Part shown: piece after piece, positions 10,170 to 20,870 of the stretch
How positions within the stretch are numbered: the first letter of the stretch is position 1
Layout: each line of letters starts with the position of its first letter
Assembly (NCBI RefSeq): GCF_002994745.2
Contig: NC_037091.1
Location: 12,834,501-12,898,500, forward strand
DNA from: Rosa chinensis
Taxonomy: Eukaryota > Streptophyta > Magnoliopsida > Rosales > Rosaceae
Direction of reading: 5' to 3'
Length of the DNA stretch: 64,000 nucleotides
Notes under the pieces: generated by a model
The model's input: the letters and a program-made list of their open reading frames with translations, nothing else
Told to the model about the DNA's origin: nothing
Databases searched by the model: none
Made by a program: the position numbers and the translations under genes

Positions 10170-10635
10170 GGAGTTTTGAAGTCAATTAATGTGAACAAGG
10201 TGTTTGCTGGAGGCTGGCAGGCTGCAAAGTGAAGATATGGATTCCCGATTGGTTTGCGCAGCTAAATAATCAGATGGGGGCGATTTGAAGAAGATTGAGA
10301 CTGTGGGGAAGTATTTTATTGAGATATGGAGGTTAGTGGGGATGAATCTGGATAGTGGGAAAGTTGAGTTTTGTGGTCTTCTAAGGAGATCAATGCCAGG
10401 TCACATGAGTACTGGCCTTGTGTAATGGATATTGCAAGGAAAAACAAGCTTCTGAGGATCATTAGGTACCTAGAATATGTGATTCTCATTGTATTGGATC
10501 TAGTGAATTTCGATATTAATGTCTTGTGCTTCTAATGTTCAGGTGTAGTCAAATTATGGGTCGAACGGGTCAAGAAGAGTTAGCTGTAGTCCAAATCCTC
10601 TACCCGTGTATGCAATGCGGATGTTATTGGTTTTG
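10170..10635 (+). pseudogene. Cytosolic tyrosyl-tRNA synthetase fragment with intron (captured)
   Basis: Tyrosyl-tRNA synthetase charges tRNA-Tyr. Following an acceptor-like gttgtccag, the exon from 10170 reads GVLKSINVNK. After a small disruption come CKVKIWIPDWFAQLNN, GDLKKIETVGKYFIEIWR, then VMDIARKNKL and RIIR, all typical of the plant enzyme's Rossmann-fold catalytic domain. A GT-AG intron (10467-10542) separates this from a second exon, CSQIMGRTGQEEL and QILYPCMQC, and the AG|G junction restores the codon across it. Frame changes near 10210, 10275 and 10380 and the lack of the rest of the enzyme show it is a non-functional capture. The retained intron means the capture was from genomic DNA, not cDNA. 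Confidence 0.85.
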
Positions 10636-11076
10636 GGTGAGAAGAAGAAGAAGGTAGTTAGAAAAGAAAAAAAAAGGGAATAAAAGGAATTAGAAAGGAG
10701 AAAAGGAGTGGAGAAATAACATAGAGTTATATTAGACAATTTACAGGTTACATGGCATGCAATTTGCTAAGGTGGTGTGGCTTGGAGTGCGACATCAGCA
10801 ACTTAACGGCCCAACTTGACGGATTCTTAAAGGCGAGGACCTATTAGATGAAAATTGTGACCTAAGGGACTTTTCAGATTAAATTAAAATGTCAGGGACT
10901 GAAACGACGACAGAGTCATAATACAATGACTAAACAAAATTGTTCCCTTTTTAAAAATACAGAGGGCATGTGGTTTGTAAACAATATTGTTATTTTCACT
11001 CCCCATATTATTAGAAATTAATTAAATGTTGAAACAACCAAATTCCATTGTCGTGCTATAAATTCCAGATGAAATT

Positions 11077-11514
11077 ATGTTGAGCATTACAAACATGATG
11101 ATGGGAAGATCAGTCTGTTTTTTGCTTTTGTTTGTCTTAGCCTTTGCTCCAACTATCTATGGTATTAGAGTTGTTTTACCTGGGAAAAAACACTTTATTT
11201 GCCTTGTTAACAGGTTAGACAACGTATTGAACTACCATTGTCACTTTGGAGATGATGATCTTGGTTATCATAGCCTACCAACCAATCAGGAATGGGAGTT
11301 TGGGTTTCGTGCAAAGTTTACGACATAATTTGACTGTCATGTATCGTACTCGAATTACAATCTCAATATCACAGTATTTGAAATGAGTGCTGCCTATGAA
11401 AATGCTTGTGGCAGAGCTCATTGCATATGGAAATTTTTACAAGATGGAATCTACTTGTACAACATCCCCTCTGGTACAGAACTTCACAACTTTTTCTTTA
11501 CAATTCGACCATAA
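11077..11514 (+). pseudogene. S-protein homologue (SPH), single nonsense codon
   Basis: This is the only SPH copy on the plus strand. The frame from ATG 11077 (or the ATGs at 11095-11101) has a signal peptide, MMGRSVCFLLLFVLAFAP. Then come the SPH blocks HCHFGDDDLGYHSLP, EWEFGFRAKFTT, FDCHVSY and CGRAHCIWKF, ending at TAA 11512-11514 (145 codons in total, normal length). The only lesion is TAA at 11326-11328, directly before FDC, where relatives have an ordinary residue. The rest of the frame after the stop is undamaged, so the loss may be recent. Truncated product: 83 residues without the second half of the beta-sandwich and its cysteines. Confidence 0.85.
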
Positions 11515-11583
11515 AAGCAACCCATTTATAATAGTTATTCTTTAATCCTTATCATGATTTAATGAAACTTAAAATCTGAAATA

Positions 11584-12372
11584 TTGGAAGACACTCAGAG
11601 TACTGACACCACTTGCACCAACAGAAATGGACGGTTAGATAACATCAAGTGCACTTTTTGGTTATTAAAAAGTTCTTCTGGTAGAGTTAAAAGCCACTTC
11701 CTTCACCTTCGATGCAGAAGCATTCTGCCCAACAGGAGGTGTTACAATGCTAGCACTGGCTGTCTCCTTCCTCCCATTGGGGTGCACATACCTTGGAGCG
11801 GTCTTCTTAAGCAGCTCTCTGACTTGCTGCATCTCACCAGTCTAGCGATGCAGCCAGACTGGTGCCATCCTTTCGGATGGTTGCCACTTCTTCAGTAATG
11901 ACCACAATCTGCTCTGTAAGTTGGTTGGAGATGAGCTCGATCCCCTTGCACATCTCTTCCTTCTGCTTGGCGATGGCTGCAGTCATGAGATTGAGCAGTT
12001 GATAAACGTCAAGCTTAACACTAGTAGCACCACCACTTGGAACAACACCATCGGTAGCAGCAGCGTCAACCGTGGCAGCAGGATCAACGCTAGAGGTGGG
12101 GTTACTGGTAGCGGCAACGTCGTTGTTGACGACTTCGGTAATCCAAATACCTGAGCAGGATTAGTCATCGTGTCTGCTTGTGAATCTAGGGAAAATTTTG
12201 TAGACACCTCTTCTTCAGAAAGACCACGACAAGCTGCACTATTATGCGGCTTGTAACTGGAGGTCTTGTCTTTTAGGATTTTAGGATTTTCTTTTGGTAA
12301 AGATTTTCCCCTGGCTTTTTAATAATGGACCAAAAAAAAACTCTAGAGTAGTCCCACTAGGAGTGCCAAAAT
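11584..12372 (-). pseudogene. Ty3/gypsy 5' end: primer site and gag-like N-terminus
   Basis: Read on the minus strand, TGGCACTCCTAGTGGGAC (12368 to 12351) resembles the primer-binding region of plant gypsy elements. A gag-like region follows with an ATG at 12168 (MTNPAQVFGLPKSS). After a frame change there is a long open stretch with KLDVYQLLNLMTAAIAKQK and EEVATIRKDGTSLAASLDW ending near 11855, then RELLKKTAPRYVHPNG. It is degenerate and lacks protease and polymerase. On the plus strand an LTR-like border, TGTTTGGCTACCAAACA, starts at 12372. The class is an inference from layout; no catalytic motif is visible. Confidence 0.45.
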
Positions 12373-14064
12373 GTTTGGCTACCAAACAGTCTCTTTTGCT
12401 GATGATGCGCCGCATGCCAGCATTGTGGGTGTAAATTATCTGGGATGTCCCTGACCTAACTACTGTCTCAAGCTTGTGGATGAGGAGAGCACCAACCTCG
12501 TCTCAATGTTCTTCTTCTGCCTTAAAGGAATAAAGACTTTTGGCGTGATCTTCTGCGTCACAGTATCGATACTCAACGTTGTAGGTTAAGTAGAGCAATC
12601 ACTGGTGTTGGGGTGGATTTGTACAGAGGCTGCTAAGATTACTTGATTGGCTTGATCTCTTCTATTTACCCCTTCTGAGTTCAAGAATTGGGCCCAAAGC
12701 TTCAAGAAGCTTTGTAGCATCTTCCCTAAAGTTCCCCATGTAGTAATGTTGATCGACCTGCTATTGTGATATGCTTCTTATGATCTAAAGGTAGAAACTT
12801 CATATGGTTATGATAGATGAACTAGAAATATATGAAAAGGTTTGCAAGAAGGCATGCAGCGTGGGAGCTAGAAGCACATGAGTGGTGAGAGGTTTGCTAC
12901 GTTGTCGTCTATTGTAGTGAAGAAGGAATGAATTTTTAGGGATGGCTTATGGGTTTAAGTCCATTTAAGGCTTGAACTAGTTTTGGATTAGAGGTTGAGA
13001 ATGCTTGATTTGTTGCTTGAGGTGTGCTTGTGGGGTGTATTACTTAGAGCTTGTATATTCTGTCGGTTGGAAATTGTGTTCCCATTGCAAGAACAAGAAG
13101 CCTTAAGTGGAGCAAAAGTATAAGATCAAGAATAAAACTGACTTGTTATGGTTAAAATAATAAAACCACATAACTAAGCATAGACCACAAGACTTAGAAT
13201 TGTTCTTTATGTTTAGAACGTGCAATAAAAGATGTATCCTCTACTGTTGTGATGTGATCTTTAGTGTAGTGATGAAGACCACCACAGTGATGTTAGTTTC
13301 TAGACCATGTGAAGGGAAATATAGTGTGTGTTTGGAGAAGAAACTTAAGGTCTTTAGGGTCAGGGTTTTTACCAAAGTAAGAATGGAAAGATTGCTGATT
13401 CCAATATCTTGATGTAGAATAAGATAACTACTGCAGGGTAAAAGAAAGTATTGAAATTTACGTTGTTGGAAAGACTTTTGCGTAGATGATTGTTTTTAAG
13501 CTTATGGGTTTGGATTCTCTCATCTTTGTATGCCCATGTAAGGATTTAGATTGTCAGGTCTAGATTTAGGTCCCAAGTCCAAAACCGCCGACAACCCACA
13601 ATCAAGAACATGCCTCATGTATTTCCGTAACCTTCCACACCACACCCAATCTTGTAAGCCCCAAAAGCGTAGTTGTGGATTGGGTCCACATTCGTAGCAT
13701 GACGGTTCGATATGTAACTTTTTATCTTTCCGAATGTGGTTTGCATGTATATTTCCTCTTTAGGGGTTGAAATGTGCGTATGGCATGTCTTGTGATTTTT
13801 TGGGTATCAATACTGGGAAGGAGAAGAAAGCATAGTTTTTGCTAAAGCGTCACTTTAGCTTCATGATATCAATGCATCACCTTGACTATCACTAGGTTCA
13901 ATGTAAGTTGAAGGTGCTCTGAGGAGGCTTGATAATCTATGGGATTAGTTGATTGAGAGATTGTGTGTTATTTCACCCTGGAAACCTTGTATAAATACCT
14001 TAGGGTTTCGGCAGTTCCTTGTTATAAAAGGATTATTGAATTATAGATTCCTAATTGGTCTTCA
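12373..14064. other. Probable degraded gypsy LTR and unassigned DNA
   Basis: No gene is supported. The first part adjoins the primer-site-like sequence of the reverse gypsy fragment and may be its LTR. A second border with a target duplication was not found. The stretch ends at the left target duplication (ctact, 14065-14069) of the solo LTR. Confidence 0.35.
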
Positions 14065-14069
14065 CTACT

Positions 14070-15868
14070 TGATGCGGCTGAAATAGCCTCACAATTTAAC
14101 CCTGCAAAATGTAGTTGTTAGTATAGGATAAGCAGGGATCGTTCAGTCCGGGGATTGTAGGGTACACCTAAACAAAAAGGTCAATTTAAATTAGTAATTA
14201 ATAAAAAAAATATTAACAAGTATTTATCTACAAATTTACACAAGAAACAACCATAAAAAGGGGGGATTCAAGTTTTGGTTTCTAAGTTCCTACGAAATAA
14301 AACAAAAAGATAAATATATACATGTGATCAACTTCTTCACACTCAAATCAGAATTTCCAAACCATATCAACATGCAATGAATTATTTCAATCTAAACAAC
14401 CTAAAATCGTGCCAACACTAAATATCAGAAATGAATTCGAAGTACAAGTCTGAAGAGATCGAGTACCACTTTAATTCTTCTTTTGAATCTCCTAAGTTAG
14501 GAAAAGTCCGTAACTCAAAATATTTCATATAAAACATCACGTTAATACTGAAGAGCATCCGTCAACATTAAATATGAATCATTAAGTGCAATTAGAATTC
14601 TGAATCCAAACATGTATGCATCCATAAGAAGTTACAAACGCACAAACATGTAGCATATAATCTCGACCATTGTACATAGCCTTTACCACTTCAATTTATG
14701 CCCCAAAACGATTAGGTGAATCAGAACACAAATTTGGCTTTATCAACCTGCAGATTAACATCATTATTCAACCAAAATCATATGCTTAAAGATATAAAGG
14801 ATGTCACAAAATCAGATTGTAAAGATATCATAAACAAATCAAGAACATAAAGAAACAAATCTGAAAATTACTAACATAAACTCGTTCTCAACAAAAATCC
14901 AATTCCAATAATAAAGCTCATAAACGAAATCTGAAATTCAATACTAAAGGGTATGAAAACAGAAATAAGGGCCATGAATTACACTTTTTGATCTTCAAGG
15001 AAGCTTGGAGAACGTCAAGAAAACACAAGGCTTGGCCTTCAAGAACACGAACAGCCTTGGAGAAGTCCTAAAGCTCTTCACGATCAGAGGCTTTTTCTGA
15101 ATATTTGGAGAGGGTTTTGGAGAGAAGAGAGCTAAGCTAATGAACTGAATTTTGTATGAAGAAGTGATGATTTTGGAGTAGAGAATGGCTGCTATTTATA
15201 GTGGAATTCTCATCTCTTGTGATGCAATCTTGGCCAATCATCTTGAGGTGATTTCTCCTTCAAATTTGCTTGATTTTCTCATGACAAAGTCTTGATTTTT
15301 CTGATCTCTTTTCCCCTTAATGACTCATTGTATATTCCTTGAATAGTGACCAGATACATCCCTTATTCCTCTCCTTTGATTTGCACTAATTTCTTCTTCT
15401 AATTGTGCACATAATGAACTCCTACAATCAAGAAAAATCAGAATTTAATTAGTGTTATAATCAATAGTAAATAAGATAATCAAGAATAAATATTGATTAT
15501 CAACACTCCCTTTTATCTCCTTCAATTCTTCATGATTTTTCCTTTAAGTTTTCCTTGAATACATCACTCAAGAGTTCTTAATGGGATGGACTCTTTTTAA
15601 AATAAGAAAATCAGAAATTAGGAAGTTTAAAAGAAGAAAGTTTCCTAAAACAAAATAGGAAATATTTCGTAAAATGAAAGAGGAAAGTTTCTAAAATAAC
15701 TCATCCTTCATTTACTCTCATTTTTGTTCTTTTTCGCTTGTTTTCTCCATTTCAGTCCTTGAAGTACCTAAAAACATAAACTATGTTATAATTATTAATT
15801 TTAAGAGAATAACTTAGCAAAATGAGGGAAAATACATAATTAAAATGTCACACTTTGTGCTCTTATCA
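14070..15868 (-). mobile_element. Solo LTR (1799 bp)
   Basis: It starts TGATGCGGCTGAAATAGCC and ends TGTGCTCTTATCA, that is TG...CA. It is flanked by a 5-bp duplication, ctact, at 14065-14069 and 15869-15873. There is no coding sequence inside and no second LTR nearby, so it fits a solo LTR left by recombination between the two LTRs of an element. On the minus strand a TATA box (CTATAAATAG near 15193-15202) is followed by CT-rich leader-like sequence, which suggests a minus orientation. The lineage cannot be assigned without the internal region; gypsy is likely from the length. Confidence 0.75.
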
Positions 15869-15873
15869 CTACT

Positions 15874-17209
15874 TGAATTACATAAGGGCTCGTTTTCCTT
15901 ATGAATTCTGGAACTATAACCCAAAACCATAGTAGACTTAATTTTGGGCCGCAGGTATCGGCCCAGTGAACTGAGCACTCTTAAGGATCTAGCAAAATTA
16001 CTTTTGGGCTCAAATATATTTTTAAAAAAACTCCCAAATTAGTATTATTTTAATACCAGTTACGACCTTGCTTGGTCTACTACTACTCCTTTTTCAGTAG
16101 CTTAGAAAAGTTGTTTAAGTTAATTCATATTTAATAAAGTCTGACCGAACAAGAAAAAAAAAGGATTAGTACAAAATGGGTCAAAAGTTGATTTAGAGAA
16201 TTAAGCAGATCATTGTATAAATATGAGTTTAGGAATAACAAGTAAGCTCTACAGTAATCTGACCTAGCTGTTCTACTAGGGTTTCCTAGAAGACCTTTCA
16301 TCTTTGATAAAATTTTCAAATCTATGGTTGGTGCCACAAATGGGATCGCAGTGGTGTCCTTTTTCAGCGTATTTTATGTCGACAGGGGGTGTGCTGGCAG
16401 TCATCTTTTTCTCTTTTCCTTCTCATTGTGCTTGCTAGCAGCAGTGATGAAGGAGGCATGATGGATCCAGAATTGGATATGATTTTGGTTCCTACTGAGA
16501 GGATTGATGGAGGTGCAATTGTTTCTTAGACATGAAGGGGGTTCAGGCTCTCAGGGTTTCATGTCGTTGACGACAGAGGCGTGAATAACAGCGTCAGTGC
16601 TTGGGTTGACTACTGGGCTACAGGTGGTCATGTGATCGACATAAGCGCAGTAGTTAGCTGTGGTAATACGGGGCGGGCTCTAGCCTGGAAGATGGAGTTT
16701 AAAGCCTTGAGATGCTGAAGCTTTTCGGCAGCGGCGGCCCTGGGGCACGGTGGTGGAAGCTTCCCGGCGGCGGTGCGAGCTCTAGGTGATAGAGACCTTG
16801 CAGCGGAGGTGCGGGCTTACGGTGTTGGTGGCCTGAAAGTTCTTGGAGGTGGTTGTGGGGTGCCAATAGCAATTTTAATGACTTGGGCTTCTTGGGCCTT
16901 ATTTTGGTTTATGCGTTGTTTGATTGGAATTTGGGCCCAAAAGACATTTAATTTTTTTCTTTCTTTTGTCTAGTTAAAGGAGCTAAGGGTGGACACTCAT
17001 TCCCTATACTTTGTAATTGTTTTCAGGTCGCAAAAGAGCTAGTATCTCTGTTGATCCATTTTACTTCTACTTTGGAATATTAGCTCTTTTGTTAGAATAA
17101 AGGTGTGCGGACCTTCTAAAAAGATGAGCGTGTTGAGGGTATTTGGAGCTTGTTCGTTAGAATAGGTTTTTGTATCTGAGAATTGGCTCTTTCTGACGAC
17201 CCGGGTCAC
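15874..17209. other. Intergenic DNA without a supported gene
   Basis: Mixed AT-rich DNA with a GC-richer section at about 16540-16960 (runs of GGCGG and GGTGG) that resembles the 5' region of a degraded non-LTR element. I could not identify conserved protein blocks. The short frames here are not convincing. Confidence 0.35.
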
Positions 17210-17527
17210 GTTTGGTTTGCGGAAAGTAAGTATCAGGAAAGGAAACTTGCTCTTTTCTTGCGTTTGGGATACAAAAGGAAATGAAATATTTTCCTGAAGG
17301 AAGGGAAAATAAGGGAGAAATTGGTTCTTCAAAACACCAGAGGAATCACTTTTCTCCATTCTTTCCTCACATTTATCACTCACAAAATATTATTTTATTA
17401 CATTAATTAGACACTTTTAATAACTTTCCTAATGTTATCAAACATCGGAATGGAAAATTCTTGGGAAATTTCATTTCCCTTCCCATAGGAAAGACAAAGG
17501 AATCATTTTCTTTTCCGTGAACCAAAA
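17210..17527. mobile_element. Putative MITE with TTGGTT ends
   Basis: The left end reads TTTGGTTTGCGGAAAG (17211-17226). The right end in reverse complement reads TTTGGTTCACGGAAAAG (17525-17509), and the interiors also pair loosely. About 318 bp long and non-coding. I did not find a clear target duplication, so superfamily and exact borders are uncertain. Confidence 0.4.
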
Positions 17528-18416
17528 ATTTTGTACTGCTTACTTGAATTATTAATCAAGTTTGACCTCTTCGATTCAAAAAAGTTAAGCACAACAGTTT
17601 TCAAAAACAAATTTTAATATTTGACTTTTTCCACTTACATGTAGTTAATTTTCCCCCTTAATCACCGGCTATTTATCATTGAATTTATTAAATATAGTAT
17701 TTTAATTGCACAAATTAAGCAAATTAAGTCGGCACCCTTCTTCTATGATAAACTCACTTTTCTTTTGGAATTGCAACAATACAAATGCAACTCATAGGGG
17801 TGAAAGAAAGGGATGGACATATCCTACTCTGAAGCTGAAGGAAGGAATGAACAAATGCCACTCAAAGATGAGAATGTTTAAATTACAATTGTGTAAATGA
17901 ACAAATATAACTAAGAACGGGCGTAATAGTCGTCTATATTATTGAGTTATTTGGTCGAAAGTCTAGTGACATATTATGCTTTAGTCGACCCTTATTTCTA
18001 CTCTGCCCTCAAGTCTTGAATAATAAAATTGCCGAATACAAGGGGGAAATATTTAATTACAATAAGCATCGAGAGTATGTCTAGAAATAATATCAGGAAT
18101 CTCTACAAAAGTCATGTATTCTAACAAGTATCAACTAACAAGAGTGTTTTACTGCCTACTCTATTTATTGACAACATTTTATTTTATAATAAATTAGAAG
18201 ACTTTCGATCATGGGAGAGTTGAAAAGATTCATATACATAATTCTAAAAATGATTGGGGAGCACATAGCTTACTAGGATAATAGATCTATAAGCAGAAAA
18301 TCCATCCAACAAAATAATTAATTTGATGTCTTTCGAAGAACATGAACTTATTCATTATTAAGAAAGATACATGCATAACGTAGTTTTCATTTTAGATTAC
18401 AAGAAAGACAGCACAT
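17528..18416. other. Intergenic AT-rich DNA
   Basis: No gene, repeat border or RNA gene is evident. It includes the downstream flank of the SPH gene that follows on the minus strand. Confidence 0.45.
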
Positions 18417-18821
18417 TCATCCCTTTTGAGGCCACAAATAACAATAAGACTTCTTGGTGTCGAAGTTGTACAACCATGGTCCTGATGGTATTATACTCCA
18501 GGTACAATTTCTACACCTGTCTCTGTCGTGGTTGTAAATTTCTGCAACGTGATATCCACCATTCCATTGAAAACTGCATGTAAAGATTGTAGTCCGAATA
18601 ACGCTTGGTCGGAAACTAAACTGAAACGAGCCATGAATGGGGAGGGCATGTGATCCGAGATCATCATCTCTTGATTTGCAATGAAGGTTCAGGACCAATC
18701 CTTGACCTAGCTCGTTAGAGATTTTAACATGTACTCTACCGAATATACTAGCTGAGCACATAGTTAGGGAAAAGAAAAGCAGCATCAGCAGGAATTCAAT
18801 TCTAATGTTGTACAATGACAT
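18417..18821 (-). CDS. S-protein homologue (SPH), intact
   Basis: Predicted secreted protein of 134 residues. From ATG 18821 the first 25 residues form a signal peptide (FLLMLLFFSLTMCSA). An upstream in-frame ATG at 18869 would add 16 mostly polar, lysine-rich residues before it, so I prefer the downstream start. The mature part has all SPH blocks in order: VHVKISNELG, LHCKSRDDDLGSHALP, FQFSFRPS, TIFTCSFQW, RDRCRNCTWSI and a C-terminal YCYLWP. The cysteines at HCKS, FTC, CRNC and YC fit the conserved disulphide pattern. The family includes the Papaver pistil ligand PrsS, but most members are of unknown role, and self-incompatibility function is not implied. It differs strongly from its neighbours in the window, so it is an older duplicate. 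Confidence 0.92.
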   Translation of the reverse strand: MSLYNIRIEFLLMLLFFSLTMCSASIFGRVHVKISNELGQGLVLNLHCKSRDDDLGSHALPIHGSFQFSFRPSVIRTTIFTCSFQWNGGYHVAEIYNHDRDRCRNCTWSIIPSGPWLYNFDTKKSYCYLWPQKG

Positions 18822-18950
18822 TGTTATTCGAAGAGGCTTTTCTTCTTGTTTTTTTTTTCCCTCAAACATTAGAGGATATATGGAGAAGCATATTCATATT
18901 CAAGCTTCATTTTATATTCAACACGTACGTCACGTATTACATTAACTATA

Positions 18951-19170
18951 ATGCCATATTTGCAATATTAGTTTCTATGGTATATTGTTGAGGTTCATTT
19001 AACCAAAATGGACTTGAACGTACAATTGGGAATTTTGGTATGTTATCAGGTTTAGAATAGATGCCGTATTTGCAATATTAGTTTCTATAGTATATTGATG
19101 AGGTTCAATTGACCAACATGGGCTCGAACGTACAATTGGGAATCTGGGTATGTTATCAGGTTTAGAATAT
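18951..19170. repeat. 110-bp tandem duplication
   Basis: Units 18951-19060 and 19061-19170 are near-identical, starting atgccatatt and atgccgtatt. They differ by scattered substitutions such as aaccaaaatgga against gaccaacatggg. The unit is non-coding and lies upstream of the SPH gene at 18417-18821. Confidence 0.85.
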
Positions 19171-19178
19171 CAGTCTTA

Positions 19179-19537
19179 GAGTATCTTTAGCAATGCTAGC
19201 CATTTTTTAGTCAAATTTTAGCTAAAATAGCTAAAAAGTCATTTTGGCTAGTCACTTTAGAAATGCTCTCCATTATAACTAGTTTTGAATTTATATTATT
19301 TTTTAAAGGAAGGTTAAATAGTTTAAATGTATTTAAAAATTACATAAAATAACTCAAAAGGAATATTATAAATTATAAAGAGCCTCATCTCGCTCTCTAT
19401 ATTTAGGATCGAGATAGCTAAAAGTTATAATGGAGAGCCACTTAGGAGTCTGGTGCAGCTGTTAAAATATATAAAAAGTTAAACATGCTCTCCAAAATAG
19501 CTAAGGAGCCAAAATAGAGAGTCTGCTAAAGATGCTC
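19179..19537. mobile_element. Tourist/PIF-Harbinger-like MITE
   Basis: The ends are GAGTATCTTTAGCA (left) and GAGCATCTTTAGCA (right, reverse complement), with further inverted similarity inward. It is flanked by TTA at 19176-19178 and TTA at 19538-19540. It is 359 bp, non-coding, and starts just after the 110-bp tandem duplication. Confidence 0.75.
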
Positions 19538-19761
19538 TTAGGTTTTAAATATCTCAATTAATATCATAGTGCATTCCAACACACAAGTTTAAATGATACA
19601 TATCAAACCCCATACCGGCCAACTACTATATATCGATAAGGTGAAATATCGAAGGAGAAACTATTAGCGGGAACCTTTACAAAGAATTATATATTCAGCT
19701 ACTACAAAGATGTGAAATAAGCTTTTTTTCGAGAGAAAGTTAAGTTATAGAATTGTCTTTT

Positions 19762-19892
19762 TGGGTACCACCTGCATCCCATCTTACGTGGTAGCTGATA
19801 TAGTATAGTTATATCATTTAATGAAATACCAAGGTAAGTTAAATTTTGTATTATATCAGCTGCCACATTAAATGGGCTGCATGTGGTACCCA
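19762..19892. repeat. Palindromic repeat (small foldback MITE)
   Basis: The left arm, TTGGGTACCACCTGCATCCC and onward to gtagctgatatag, pairs with the right arm ending gggctgcatgtggtaccca, giving arms of about 45 bp around a short centre. This would fold into a long hairpin. I could not fix a target duplication. Confidence 0.6.
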
Positions 19893-20140
19893 ATAAGGTT
19901 ATTCACACAACATTACTCTTTTCAAAAACATAGTGTAATTGGTAATAACATGTATTATGATCACTTGTTTTTGAGAAATGACTTGTAACCATTTATGTTT
20001 TACTGTCATTTAGCCATTTTTTTGTCACGTAGATCGAGCTCATTCACGTAATTAGGACTGAAAGGTTGTTTAACCGTGTGAGAAATTTTCCGTGGTTAAC
20101 TACGATCAAAATAGTAATAAATTAAAGATTTTTGCTCCAA

Positions 20141-20141
<1 letters not shown>

Positions 20142-20180
<39 letters not shown>
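20142..20180. repeat. (TA)n microsatellite
   Basis: A pure TA run of about 38 bases lies downstream of the SPH copy at 20351-20770. A similar TA run at 38699-38720 sits in the matching place by the paralogues at 38-39 kb, supporting a segmental duplication. Confidence 0.9.
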
Positions 20181-20182
<2 letters not shown>

Positions 20183-20350
20183 AGTATATCAATATATTAA
20201 TATATTCGTCAATCATAGTCATATAAAGAGACCTTAACTCACAATCATCATGCATGCGTGAAGAACAATGATGTTCTTCATTATTCCAGATTCACTAAGA
20301 AATACATATTATGAGTTCACTTTCATTTTTGCACAGCCAACCTCATACAA

Positions 20351-20770
20351 TTAACACCAGTCCCACCATGGAGGGCAATCGTAGTCCTTCTTGGCGTAGT
20401 TATATATACATGCAGCTTCTGGTTTTATTTTCCATAAACAGACTCTGCACTTGTCTCTGTCCTTCTTCTGATTGTATGCGACGAAACGGTGACACTCGCC
20501 CTCCCACTTCACGCTGCACTTGAATCGTTTATTCCCTCAAACGCTTGGTTTGAAAGTAAATTCGTAGTTGGAAAGATAGGGGACCTCATGGGAACCAAGA
20601 TCATCGTCCCTAGATCTACAGTGAAGGGTGATTGTCACGTTAGGTTTCCCCTGATAATCCGATATTTCGTTGGTGATCAGAACGCGTACTCGCGCATTAG
20701 CATCACAAGTTGTCAGGAAAACTGCAAGCAGCAAGCTTAGGAGTTGTACATTTTGTGCAAACGAAGCCAT
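20351..20770 (-). pseudogene. S-protein homologue (SPH), single TGA
   Basis: The frame from ATG 20770 runs 140 codons to TAA at 20351-20353 with a single in-frame TGA at 20537-20539 (codon 78). The signal peptide is LLSLLLAVFLTTCDANA. The mature part has VRVLITNEISDYQG, the glycosylation site NVT, LHCRSRDDDLGSHEVP, YEFTFKPSV, then after the stop FKCSVKWEGECHRFVAYN, CRVCLWKIKPEAAC and YDCPPWWDW. The paralogue at 38185-38575 has TGG (Trp) at the stop position, so the lesion is TGG to TGA. Everything else is intact, implying recent loss. It is closest to the copies at 38185-38575 and 38901-39344. Confidence 0.88.
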
Positions 20771-20850
20771 GATTCTATGGAGGGGTCTTCTTCTTTAGGG
20801 AGAGAGGTGAAAGAGTTCTTCTATAGTTGGTTCCCTTATGGTCTCCACGT

Positions 20851-20860
20851 TTTATATAGC
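20851..20860 (-). promoter_or_regulatory. TATA box of the SPH copy at 20351-20770
   Basis: On the minus strand GCTATATAAA lies about 80 bp before the ATG at 20770. The surrounding upstream sequence (20820-20960) is shared with the upstream region of the SPH gene at 38901-39344, as expected for duplicated promoters. Confidence 0.5.
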
Positions 20861-20870
20861 CTGAATTGCC

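Larger units (their letters stand above)
9234..10947. mobile_element. Pack-MULE carrying V-ATPase and TyrRS gene fragments
   Basis: The element is 1714 bp. Its ends are long inverted repeats: GGGAAAAATTTTGTTTAGTC at 9234 against GGGAACAATTTTGTTTAGTC in reverse from 10947. Similarity continues through the 'cagtccctgacatt' blocks for about 115 bp and more weakly to about 190 bp. A perfect 9-bp duplication, tttttaaaa, flanks it (9225-9233 and 10948-10956), diagnostic of Mutator-like elements. It has no transposase. Instead the interior holds the start of a V-ATPase subunit c gene (9855 onward) and exons plus an intron of a cytosolic tyrosyl-tRNA synthetase gene (10170-10635). That is the defining structure of a Pack-MULE. 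Confidence 0.92.

Noticed and set aside
11584..11898. 104-codon plus-strand frame as a gene
   Set aside because: It is the antisense of the gypsy gag-like fragment; the minus-strand reading has the more protein-like sequence.
20537..20539. TGA in the SPH copy as a possible recoded stop
   Set aside because: A paralogue has TGG here and no recoding signal is seen. A G to A change in a dying copy is simpler, and other copies carry other types of lesion.
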